Shown here: in pieces, positions 1-10,752 of the stretch
Layout of the letters: each line of letters starts with the position of its first letter
Numbering within the stretch: position 1 is the stretch's first letter
Assembly (NCBI GenBank): GCA_030549175.1
Contig: JAUKUA010000005.1
Location: 2,108,001 to 2,172,000 of the forward strand
Direction of reading: 5' to 3'
From: Lasiosphaeris hirsuta
Lineage: Eukaryota > Ascomycota > Sordariomycetes > Sordariales > Lasiosphaeriaceae
DNA: 64,000 bases
Notes under the pieces: generated by a model
What the model was told of the DNA's origin: nothing
Database searches by the model: none
Seen by the model: only the letters and a program-made list of their open reading frames with translations
Translations under genes and position numbers: made by a program

Positions 1-223
1 CTAAGCCGGGTACTGAACTGTACGCAATCCAACAACCTAACCCCTCTTTTTATGAACCTCCTAAACGCCGAAGCCACCAGCAAACCGATTAGGACATTAT
101 CGAATCGAGTAAAATGCCATGGTTGCTTCCTACAACGCCTATGTCAAAGCCCAATCCGCTCCAGTGACGCAAGGAGAAGAGTGAAAGAAAAATGCAGAAT
201 TGCAGTAATTTATCAGTCAGACA

Positions 224-2343
224 TCACCTCGCTTCATATGCTGGAGGAGGTGTGTCGTCCCGTTCTGCCCAGAAAGCAGGATTGCGGTTCTTCTCATCGT
301 ACACCCGGCGGGCGATTTCTCCCGCCATCTTCATTATCCAAGCCTGCTCTAAAATGACCGAGGACGTATCCGACTGCGGGCCTCGGTGTCGAGGCGGCTT
401 GACATCGGCGGATGCTTGCTCCTGCTTTCCCGTGGTCGGGATTTGGTGTAAGGGCTCTTCGACTAACATGATTGGTGATTCTAGGGACTTTGATGTGTCA
501 ATGTCGGCTGAGAGCCGAGCAGGCGGCTGCGACACGTCAAATGACGAGAACCTGACCTTGCCCGGCGCCGAAGCTGTGGGCATCGCCATCTCTTCCTCCG
601 GCTCCTCACTAATCGAGTTTGGCATAACCGGCTCCGAAATAGGACTCTGGATCGATGCAGTCTCGGAGGCTCCCTCGCCTACATCACTGCTAGCTTCGCT
701 GCCTGTCTTGCGGCGAAGGTTGACCACTCGAGTCTTCTTTTTCCTGCCCGCTTTTGAATGTCTTCCGGAGCCAAGTGACAGTCCCACCGTAGCAGAATTG
801 AGGCTCACCATAGAAGGTCTGGAAGGTAGGCCGTGGTGGTCTTGGGTGCCAACGTCCGAGAACGTGTAGGTGTGGCTATTTGCTTGATAAGACGACGACC
901 TGACCAGACTTGGGGTAGACAAGGGAGGTGTGTTGGAGGCGTCTGAGCGCTCTGACGGTCCCGCCCAGGCTCTGAACATGACCTCTCGAATCTGAGGACC
1001 AGTCAATGACGATGATTGATCCGTCAAGGAAGCCAGCCGAAGGAGATTCTTCTGTGAAAATAATGACTGTGATTCCGGCCCACCATCAAGTGACAACGAT
1101 GAGATTTCAGCGGGGTCAAGGAGGTGCCCATTCGCATCAACAGCATCCAGAGGCGGTGTAGCTAGCGGATTCATGGCTTGTTCCCTGTCATCCTCCTTCA
1201 CCTCATCCTCCTCTTTAGGGGCCTGATCGGGACACCACAACCGCAGCGAAAGTCGATGAATAATGGCGGGCAGCTCTTCCATCATCAAATCACGCAGCTT
1301 CTCCTCGATCGTCTTTTGCAGATAGTCGCGGACGAACTGAATTGAATCAAAGGTCGATGAGACCTTGAGGGACTCAAGGGGATCATTGCGAAAGACCAAT
1401 GTCAGCCCCTTTTGCTTAGAGAAGACCAAGATGATGAAGGCCGAGAGCTTGATCTCAGATAACGTGATCTGAAGCGGGATCGTGAGCCCAGATGCCGCGG
1501 CAAGTGGCTGTGGAGACGTGAAGCTCGGTTTAGAGCAAAGGTACGTATTCAGGGGGTTTGCCTATAATTGTTTATATATTAGCCATGTTATTGCACCAAA
1601 GAGCTCTAGCGTGTGGAGAAATGTGCGGGCGCGTTTCACGCATCCCTTCTCCAGAATCGAGATCGATTTGAGAGGCAATGCGCCAAACGGCCTGGGGAGT
1701 TTTCCTGTTTCCAGAAGCTATAATAGCGCTGTGATAGTGTGCAGAAATTGAATGGGGTTGATGCGGTGAGAGTCTACACCGCATGTTTTGTCGTTCACCG
1801 CATGTTTGTGATTTTGCGCGTGAAAATCCCAGGGTCTATGCTCCTCCCCCTGCGGCACTTGCCACTAGAGCTGCGGCGAAACTTGCCCAGAGCTATCGAT
1901 GATTTTGCGGCACAGAGCTTTCCGTGTTCAATATTGCCAATGGATCGCGACGGGGTATTCATAGAATGGTGATAGACGATCGGCTTGCAATGCGTGGTTT
2001 GCGTAGCCGGCAAAACATCCGCAATCGCCGGAGCAAAGGGGTTGGCGGACGGCGAGGACAAGAAGCCACAACGTACCTGGACTCTTGTCTTCAGTGTCAA
2101 AAAAGCGTCGCCAGAATAGCACATCTTGAAAATGCCTCGAAAGCGGTCCTCGGCCAGGTCGCCTATCTCCAATATCTCCAGGTCGGGTGGCACGGAGCCA
2201 AGGTTGAGCTCGGTCACGAATATGTCATCGACGATGATAGGCGGCTTGGGTGATTTGTTCAGTGCTGTCGTAAGGAGGTCGCGCGCGCGCTCGTAGAAAT
2301 CGGCGTCGGCCGTGAGCGGCGACCAGTTGAAGTTGAAGGCCAT
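224..2343 (-). CDS. MDM34: Mdm34, ERMES complex subunit
   Basis: Mdm34 is the mitochondrial outer-membrane subunit of the ER-mitochondria encounter structure, which tethers the two organelles and carries lipid through SMP domains. The N-terminus [10 protein letters not shown] and the following block on [14 protein letters not shown] are diagnostic. Two exons are inferred, 2343-2077 and 1561-224, joined in phase 0 to give about 534 residues, normal for the family. The SMP domain fills roughly residues 1-200; the middle is Ser/Pro-rich with a basic patch ([10 protein letters not shown]); the tail ends in a conserved PPPAYEAR. The intron (1562-2076, donor GTACGT, branch-like GGCTAATA, acceptor TATAG) is 515 nt, roughly ten times the usual length here. 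It splits the SMP domain just after LKTRVQ, and the next exon resumes with ANPLNTYL as expected. Identification is firm; the exact splice sites are my reconstruction. Confidence 0.95.
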
Positions 2344-4012
2344 GTTGAATTGCCTTTCAGTCTAGATGTGCATCGCAGCCAAGCGGGTGGGACTGATAAG
2401 CCCGGTGTCGCAAATCGTCTAGTAGGTCGTCGATTGAGAGGAATCCGATGTTGCGGATGCAGTGTCGTCGTTTGGTAAGAAGGATAGTCGCAGACTGGGT
2501 TGCTGGTGGTGATAGGAAATGGGAGGTGCGCAGTTGGAGTTGGATGGAGAAGGCGAACGAATGACGGTATCTGCTACAACAGCTGCCGGGGAATTTTCTG
2601 CCTGCGGCTTTTGGGGGAGCATCCACGATGGATTTTTTTTTGCCGTGCCGCTGTGGCTTTGCGGGTGGTGGTCGCGGGTGCTCGGAGTGCAGGGGACTTC
2701 CATCTGACCGCTGGCTAGCTTCAGTGGGGTGACTGGGGCTGATGACCCATCGCGCTCGTGTGAGGCCCACCGGACCGCGAACGCATTGAAGACGTTTGAT
2801 TTGTTGTTATTCCAATCTACCGTGTCGGTACGAATAGGCTTCTATGCATCTTAGGTCCTATGCGAGGCAGATTGCCATATGTCATCGGGCGGTTTAAGCT
2901 AAATAATCCCACCTTCCAACCTTTCCAATCCTCTCCGGGCCACACCCAAAAGACAGCCACACATCAGGCCTATGGGTCCTCTAGCGTCGCGGGGTTCATG
3001 TACCATGTCCAGACAGGCACCCGAACATTTAGCTGCCGTGGTCTGGGCTTCGAGGCTTCTGCTAAGGAAACCTGGGTTTGAGTAAAGAGGTGAGCAACAA
3101 GACGAACGGACGGCGGCTAGGCGCTATTGCCCGCTACCCAGCAGCAGCGGGCTACGATGCAACCATTCTGAAGAGATGATGAGATGACGGGCGAGGGGAG
3201 CTGATGGATGCATCCAACAGGTGATCCACCACAACAGGACATCCCTCGGTAACGACTCTTCCCAAGTTCGCACAAGGTCACCCCATTGCTACGATAATCT
3301 CCCTGGTGGACCCCGGGAATGCGGAGGGCGGCCTATTTTTGCTGTTGAACGTTCAAGCCCGGGCCTACCCGGCCCCTCTCCATGGCCAGTGCCAACGGGG
3401 TCCCAACTCTCAGTTCGCTTCCCGGTACGGATACTAACCATCTCAGGTCACATCATCACTCAGCAAAGGCCATATCTCTTGTTGATTTTCAGATGCAAAA
3501 CTACAGCCAGTAACACCCATAAAACACGAAGGGAGATCACCCACGCGACCCAGCTGGCAGGAACCGGATGGCTTACTCTCTCTAAGCGCCATGGCACCCG
3601 GGAAACGGGATCCTGCTTTCAGGCGACCAACTTAGGCAGTGGGGCCTATAGCGTCCCTCCGCGATGGCGATTTCGACAACTGGTATGCCCGGGTCTAGGT
3701 TCGCGCCTCGCACTTCATACTACCTATGTCTATCAGTCGCTTTTACGAGTCTCGTGGCGTATATTTAGGCCATGCAAAAGAAATTTGGTTAGGCGACAAT
3801 TTTTAGAGAAGGCGCAGTCGGCAACCCAACGGAGCTGCAACAATTTTTTGTTGATTACCTCTATACTTGCTCCATACTAGTGCTTGCTTCAGCCCGACAT
3901 CATCCGTTGAACACGCAAATACGGATATTCAATTGAACCTGTTTTATTCACAAGCTTATTGACTCGAAGAAAACCACTATCTTGCACACATATACATATC
4001 TAGCGGGAAAAC
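2344..4012. other. Intergenic, divergent promoter region MDM34 / IPK1
   Basis: No convincing gene. Open frames here (longest 3221-3880, plus) have composition unlike protein and match no family I know. The interval lies between two divergently transcribed genes and presumably holds both promoters and leaders. Confidence 0.6.
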
Positions 4013-5128
4013 ATGACACAATTAACATTACCCCCAGCTACCAACTGTCGATACACATTCGTGGGCGAGGGCGCTGCGAACGTTGTCTTCGAGGTTCACC
4101 CTCAACCAGAAGGTGGTGACAATGACAACCACAATGTCTTCAAGGGTCCGTATATCCCACTAGTCACAGAATGCAAGGGATTCGTCCACTGACATGAACC
4201 GTAGGATATCTCCTGAGGGTGCCCAAGGCGGGCACAAAAGCGTTCCCGTATTCTGAGCTCCAGTCATATTGGCAGTCGGTTGTGCGCCCACTTTTTGATG
4301 AAGGGGATCTCACCGAACAGCGTCTCGTCCGGTTAGACGCCAGCGGAGAGACTATCTCAAGTCTAAATAAGGTGCTTGAGAAAAATGAGGCATGCCGCAG
4401 AAAGGACTTCCGGGGCAGCAGGGTCGCCAAAGCTGAATACGGCATGCTAGTCGATGACATGTGCAAGAGTGAGCCAACATCCTCCGTCACCTAACCAATC
4501 CAAATCTAGAGCCGAGAAACTAAATCTCATCGACGCAGAACACCCAGACGACGTCGTGCTGGAATTCAAGCCCAAATGGCTCGCTCAATCCCCCAGCGCG
4601 CCGGCATCCGCTCGGCGGTGCCGCAACTGCGCCAGGGAGGCATGTAAGAGCAGCGGCAAGCCCATCATCTGCTCCCTCGATTTCTTCGAGAGCCCCGGTG
4701 ATCCCCAAGCCCTCCCCCTGACCCTGGCCCGCCTCACGTCGAGTCTGCTCCCGGAGAACCCTGAGGGCAATGAGCACGCCCGTCTTGCGCACTGGCTCCA
4801 AACAAACACTTTGATTCCGCGCCTCCGCGACCTCCAAGTATCTTTTGATAGCAACGGCCCATTGTCGCGTAAGACAGATGCCAGAGACCTACAGCTTGCC
4901 ATGACGTTGCGCGACTGCTCCTGCTTCGTGCGGATCCCCGCTCGCGCGGACCTGCCCGTGGAGGCCAAACTTGCCGATTTGGACAAGAAAAATGGCATGG
5001 CCAAACTGGAGTATTGGCAGAGGACCGAAAGAGAGCTGATCGAGGGGGGTACTACGACGGAACAGAGCAGCCACCGGGAAAGACGAACTGCCTCCTGGAG
5101 AGAGCCGCTGCTCGCCATTGAGACATAA
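4013..5128 (+). CDS. IPK1: Inositol-pentakisphosphate 2-kinase (Ipk1)
   Basis: Ipk1 phosphorylates inositol pentakisphosphate at the 2-position to make phytate (InsP6), acting in and around the nucleus with roles in mRNA export. Three exons are inferred: 4013-4145, 4205-4468 and 4512-5128, giving about 337 residues. The glycine-rich start YTFVGEGAANVVFEV (about residues 14-28) is the nucleotide-binding loop. Family blocks follow: YLLRVPK, then EFKPKWLAQSPSAP with a Cys-rich RRCRNCARE, and near the end AMTLRDCSCFVRIP and VEAKLADLDKKNG. The first intron uses an uncommon GTCCGT donor. For the 43-nt second intron I chose the second AG of CTAGAG as acceptor because only it keeps the frame. The gene converges on the transporter gene with 250 bases between them. 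Confidence 0.93.
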
Positions 5129-5378
5129 CTTGGCTGGATATCGGAATGCTAAATCAACGCTGTTTTCCATGTACATAGACGGGCTTTCAACAATTTTACC
5201 CTATTCACCATGGTATCGTCGCATCTAGGATCCTCTAGGAACTGGACCAGAGAACAAGGTGGTCCCCCAACCCTCCGCAGAGGTGCAAATAGGCAAAACA
5301 AAGTCTAACTAAACATGGCCATACACCATTGTGAGACCAAAGCAAACACGCACTCCAGGCGCCATGAAACAGTCGCTA

Positions 5379-6820
5379 TCAGATCCCCGCCGCAGTAAAA
5401 CTCAACAAGCTTCCCGCCGTCAGCCCACCCACCAGGCAGGTGCCCATAAACCCGCCCGCCGCCTCTCGTTCCCCGTCCGCGACCCACTCGCCCGCTGCCA
5501 TCATGGCGCTCGACCCGAGCCAGCCCGTCGTCAGACCGAATGGGAACTGTATCAACAGCAAGTAGAACAAGTCGCTGTCCACGACAGCGCCCCTACCACG
5601 GATATTGCACAGCAGATACAGCGGCAGGAACACGAGGCGCGCCACGCCGACGCCAAACAAGGCAATGGGCCGGTGGCGCAGCGACAGCCACGGAAACATG
5701 GTTGACACACGGCCGAGCAGATCGCCTAGGCTCCAGAAGAAGAAGGCGAGGGGGATGAAGGCGCCGGGGGCAAACAGCCGGTTGCCCGAGGTTGCGGGAT
5801 CGTGGACCGATAGGATCCTTGCCGTGAAGACGGGGAAGAACATGGCCACGGTGAAGCATAGAAACACGGCGATGGCAACCCAGCGCAGCTTGCGGAAGAG
5901 GGTCGGCATGCTGACGAAGTTGCGGGCGGCGCGCTCAGCCTCCTCGATACTCGTTACGGATGCGGTCATCTGCTCTGACATGCGATGCTCAATGAGCCTA
6001 TTGTGGCGGCGCACCAGTGGGACGAAGGCGAAGAGAGTGGCGCCGGAGACGGCGACGGCTGTTAAGAAGTACATGAATGCTGCCGTTCCGGGCGAGCCGT
6101 CTCCATCCTCAGACGCGTTTGGGGTTGTTGACGGGGTTACGGCGAGGAAGGAGAGCATCTGCGCCAGCGGAGGGAGAATGCCAGCAACACCCTGGCCAGC
6201 CATGATGGCTTGTGTGTATTCAGCTCGACCAAAGCTTGCGGCAAAGGCAAAAGCTCCGTTCTGCATCAAGCCGGTGGCCAAGGCAGATAGGCAGACCATG
6301 GTGAGTAAGAAGACGAGGTATACCGGCGACGAGACACCGAGGAAGAAGGTTGTCGAGATGGCCAGGAGACCAAACACCACGACGTTTAGGAACAGGGAAA
6401 CGTTGATACGGAACGGGTAGTTGGCTGAGGATTGGATGTTTGTCAGGATTATCATGGTGGTGAGGTTGGTGAAAGTCGACACCGAGATGATAGCCGACTG
6501 CGAGTTCAGTAGAATCCATTCGTTGTCAACGAAACGGGCTTGGAAGTAAGGTGCTGCCGCGAGGAACATATTCCTACACGCAGCCAGTCAGTCGTGAGGC
6601 CCACAGCAATGAAGTATATCAAGACATCATACCAGGCCCAGAGCATCGCAACGCCAATAAGGGCGAATATAAAGTATTCTACCCATGAAAACGGAGTCTC
6701 ATCGTCATATACCGACCCTTCGAGGGTCCCTGACTCGTCCGTAAAGTCGCCGTGGAGAGGCTCATACTCCCCTTCTGTTGCCGCCTTGGGCGTCGCAAAT
6801 ATCGACTTAATTCGATACAT
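5379..6820 (-). CDS. Equilibrative nucleoside transporter (ENT/SLC29 family)
   Basis: ENT-family facilitator moving nucleosides across a membrane; the yeast relative Fun26 is vacuolar. Two exons, 6820-6633 and 6573-5379, with a 59-nt intron that splits a Trp codon in the first membrane segment; product about 460 residues. An acidic, hydrophilic N-terminus of about 50 residues precedes roughly 11 hydrophobic segments. Typical ENT features include NMFLAAAPYFQARF after the first segment, ALATGLMQNGAFAFAASFG, a central acidic loop (about residues 235-270), and a C-terminus with FGLTTGWLGSSAMMAAGEWV. The central loop position and length fit the family. Substrate and membrane location cannot be read from the sequence; close homology to Fun26 is an inference from overall similarity. 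Confidence 0.92.
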
Positions 6821-8353
6821 CCTAGGTTGTGTTGGCTGGGCGCCAGTTGTTGTCGTTGGATCTTAATATGAGAGGGGTGAGAGAGGTAATCCAGCTAGCA
6901 GTCTATTGTCGCATCTGCGGCATTTGCGATGGACGGCGGAACACCGCGGGCGCTGCTCTTTTATCACTACAGCTAAGTACCTCCTCACTGGCGTATATAT
7001 CGCTCGTTCAGTCGCGCCTCGCCGTCCGGAACAACGAATCCCTAGGAAATGGCCGCGATTGAGGCTTGCCGTTGGCTAACGTTCGTCGTGGATTCGTTGC
7101 CAGATGTGGGCGTCTCTTAAGAAGGGAAGTTCGGCAATCAAATTCTGGTCATGGCTTTTACATAAAAGAGAGGCTGTCCCGTATCAAGACCACGCGAGAC
7201 TAAGTGGGAGCGTCATGCGGCAGGGCTTAGTGCCAGAGCGATGGAGCGGCTGTCATGTGTGTCGTCGATTGGGAATTGAGTTGACAGATAGCAGACCGGG
7301 ACTGACGCCAGGGGGTAATGCCGTTTGGTAAATTGGGGGTGGGCCAAGGCTGCCTCAAACAGATAAGCCGTCCTTATCAGCAGCTGGCAGTGGGCACTCA
7401 GGCGATGCTAAAAACGGTGGGGTTTGGGTTTGAGCGGGGGATTTTGGGGTACCGGAATGCGGAGAATTCCGGGAACAGCTTGTGACCTCCACTCGGGGCC
7501 TGAGGGATCTCCAGCCCCTAACCGTATCCAGCCCCAGTGGCTACAGTGGCTTCGGTCGTGACTGGGCAGTGACTAGCCAGCGCCCGTGAGCCAGCGGGCG
7601 CCAAGTCGCCGCACAGACGCACTTGGCGGCAGGCGCACTGCACTTCAGCTGCCAGGCTTCCATGCCACGCATGCCAGGGGAGCCATGGAAAGCAGGTGGA
7701 GCACGAGAGATCTGAGTCGCAACCCCAAACAAGGGTCCGGTGTGCCGTGCCCTGCAAGCCCTGCGATGAAGTGCTGGTGCCACGTCGATCCGGCCTAGCA
7801 TCAGCTTGGACACAACGAATCACCTTCAACGTCATCTGGCCTTGGTCCGCGCACTCTCTCACGTTTGGACAACTCGCCGTCCAACGAAGACGAATAGTTA
7901 CCACAGAGAGATGCGACATGCGACCTGTGGCATGTGGCACGTTGGAATCAAAACACCACGAACCGCAACCACGTCGGCAGGGGATGCACGATCCTCTGAC
8001 CTCACAAGCAAGCCCGATTGGGAAGACAGGCCCGTTATGCGACCGCCCACGTGATGGCTGTCTCCTGCGATGCGAGTATGTCGTGCAGTGTTTGTCGAGC
8101 AGCATCACGGCGACGATGCGCTCGACAGTCTAATATGAACGAGCCACGCCGGTTGCGACGAGGCAATGGACCAGATAATCAACCACCCGCCACATGGGAA
8201 CCGGAAATTTACGTCCGAAGACTAGAAATTATGCTAGGCGCAAGCCTTCTATCTACTTCGAAATGCCCTCTGACACTTTTCCCCTATCACGTCCCTCAGT
8301 CAAAACTCCTTTCTCGTCTAGGCAAATCAGATCATGAGTCCAGAGGGAAACGA
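6821..8353. other. Intergenic, no gene seen
   Basis: It holds the transporter promoter on the left and the catalase 3' end on the right. I see a palindromic CACGTG at about 8048 and clustered short GTGGCA/GCATGT words at 7915-7945, but no coding or RNA gene. The minus ORF at 7518-8108 has no family features. Confidence 0.6.
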
Positions 8354-10752
8354 TCAGTAAACTGAAGCCGCTGTGTCAGCTTTGTTCATCAAGTTTGTGG
8401 GCGGGTTGTTACTGACCTTGAAGGTAGCAAGCCCCTTCCCAAACGCTTGCACAAGTCCCTCAACTTCTGAGCTGGTATATACGCCCGAGGTTGACGGTAC
8501 CCCTGTCGAGTTGAAGGCCGCAGAGGCCGATCCAAGTGCCGCCACCGGCTTACCCCACCGATACCCGTCAAGCAAGATCTGTCCTGGCCGTCCAGCTGGG
8601 TACAAAGGAGATGTCTTTTCCGGCTCAAATATCTCTTCGGCCCCGGCAACAACGACGATGCCGTCAAACGCAGTCGCATCCGCTGCCGAATACGTTTCAT
8701 CGATCCCATCTGCTATCGTCTCACCCACAACCGTTACAACCAGCCTATCTTTGGTCAGACGCTCCCTCAACAACACCGCGTCCTTGAGAGACGATGCCGA
8801 CTTCGTACTAGTGAGAATACCAACCCGCAGCGTCGCAATGGACGGTAGCGTGTTGTTGAAGATGGAAATACCCGCGGTCACATTGTTGTTGTAGTATCGT
8901 GAGTCGGGCGCCGGTGCAGTGAGGCCAAGGACAGCTGCAACCCGCTTCGCGATGTCATTGCTGACGCGATTGAGCTGTGTCAATACGTTCTGCTTCACCG
9001 TCTTCGACTTGAGTTTGCTAGTCTCGAATCGGATGGCGTTGATCACAAACTGTTGTTCTATCTTGGTGAGGCTGTTGTAGAACAGTCTTGGCTGACTCCA
9101 GTGGTCGTCGAATGTCGAAGACAATTCTCGGACTAAGTTGCCGCTCGCAGTCCGTCCCGGGGCGGTAAAGAAACCACGGCCCACTGTCTGATTGGCTTGG
9201 GCAGGATACCCGTTGTTGAGAGTATTGGGACTATAGGGGTAAAGGTTCCTGTGGATGAAGTTTTGTCCAGCACCGTCGCGGTTGTTGTTGTGAATCGGAG
9301 TCCTTGGCCTGTTGATCGGCAGTTGCTCGAAATTGGGACCGCCGTGGCGGTTCAGCTGGGTATCGAGGTAGCTAAAGATGCGGCCTTGGAGCAGCGGATC
9401 CTCGGTAAAGTCAATACCTCTAACTATATGGCCGGGCTGGAACATGACCTGCTCGGTCTCGGAGAAGTAGTTTGTTGGGTTGGCGTCCAGAGTCATTGTT
9501 CCCAGAGGCTGAAGGGGAGCAAGCTCCTCTGGGATAAATTTTGTGGGGTCGAGCAGGTCAAAGCCAAACGCCAAAGCCTTGTCTTCGTCCACAACCTGGA
9601 CATTAAGCTCCCATGAGGGACCGTTCCCGGACTCGATGGCATCGAAGAGATCTTGGCGATGGAAGTCTGCATTCTTGCCGGCAAGAGCTTGAGCCTCCTC
9701 CCAAACCAAACTAGCTTTGCCTTGTTTGGTCTTCCAGTGCCACTTGATAAGCTTGGAGGAACCATCATCGGTCACAGCCCGGAAGGTGTGCACACCGAAG
9801 CCATCCTATCCTGTGTCAGGCAAGCGTGGGTGACCAGGAACTAGTTGTGATAACAACTTACCATGTGTCGGTAAGACCTTGGGATCCCAAAGCCGGCCAT
9901 CGCCCAGAACAATGTATGCAAGGTACTTGGTTGTGAACTAAAGAAATCCCACGCCGAATCGTGGGCGGTGGCTGCCTGTGGGATCTCATTGCCGGGGCTT
10001 GGCTTGACCGCGTGGATAAGATCAGGGAAACGAATGGCATCTTGTATGAAGAAAACTGGTATGTTGTTTCCCACGATATCTATTCTGTTAGCCTGACCTG
10101 GCCTGCACAACGTAACATGTTTCCATTACCAAAGTTTCCCTCGTCAGTATAACTGTGGTATCTGTCAGTTCGCCACAACTAAAAAAGGAAGCCAGATTAG
10201 ACTCACAAACGAGCTGCAAACCCGTGGACGTCTCTGACAGTATCCGCACTTCCTCTAGACCCAGCGACCGTGGAAAAGCGGACGAAAACCGGAGTCTGTT
10301 TCCCGGGAGTGCTCAAAAAGGAGGCAGCTGTGAGGTTGCTGAAGTCGCCATAACTGGTGAAGGTACCATGCGCTCCTGCTCCTCTAGCATGGACAGCTCT
10401 TTCGGGGACCTAGACAGCCTGTTTAGTGCTTGTCGGTGTGTTGAGACAAGGAAGGACGTACTCTTTCATGATCAAAGTGCTGGATCTTCTGCCGAAAGAT
10501 GAAGTCCTCTAGCAATGTCGAACCCCTGATGCCAGCCTTCAGGCTATCTTGGTCCTCGATAGGGCCACCGACTTCGGATGTAAGAAACCCCTTGCTGTCG
10601 TCCACCTCAAACTGGGCCAAGAACTCGTTCGAGGCAGCCGGCACCTGCTCATCACTCCGCTCTTTGAGAGCTGCTGGGTCGGCGTAGGGGCAAGCTGCCG
10701 TGGCTAGACCTGCCAGGCAGCCCCACGGTAGGAGGGCGTTCACGGTACGCAT
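8354..10752 (-). CDS. Large-subunit catalase, secreted
   Basis: Clade-2 haem catalase decomposing hydrogen peroxide. Five exons: 10752-10462, 10409-10207, 10152-10130 (only 23 nt), 10079-9862 and 9805-8354; product about 728 residues, the usual size for large fungal catalases. The N-terminus [10 protein letters not shown] followed by a hydrophobic stretch and TAACPY looks like a secretion signal. The catalytic block is [17 protein letters not shown] (active-site His about 104), then [18 protein letters not shown] and [11 protein letters not shown] (distal Asn about 177). The haem-ligand Tyr is about 391 in [14 protein letters not shown]. From about residue 570 a DJ-1/PfpI-like C-terminal domain begins (LRVGILTST) and runs nearly to the end. 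I took the start at 10752, not further upstream, because it gives a clean signal peptide. Other names (catB, cat-1, cat-3) cannot be separated without a tree. Confidence 0.95.

Noticed and set aside
3221..3880. 219-codon plus-strand ORF between MDM34 and IPK1
   Set aside because: Composition is not protein-like, it has no recognisable motif and it lies in a divergent promoter.
5605..6420. 271-codon plus ORF opposite the nucleoside transporter
   Set aside because: Antisense shadow of a clear ENT coding exon.
7518..8108. 196-codon minus ORF downstream of the catalase
   Set aside because: Overlapping frames on both strands, no family features, Cys/Arg/Ser-rich random look.
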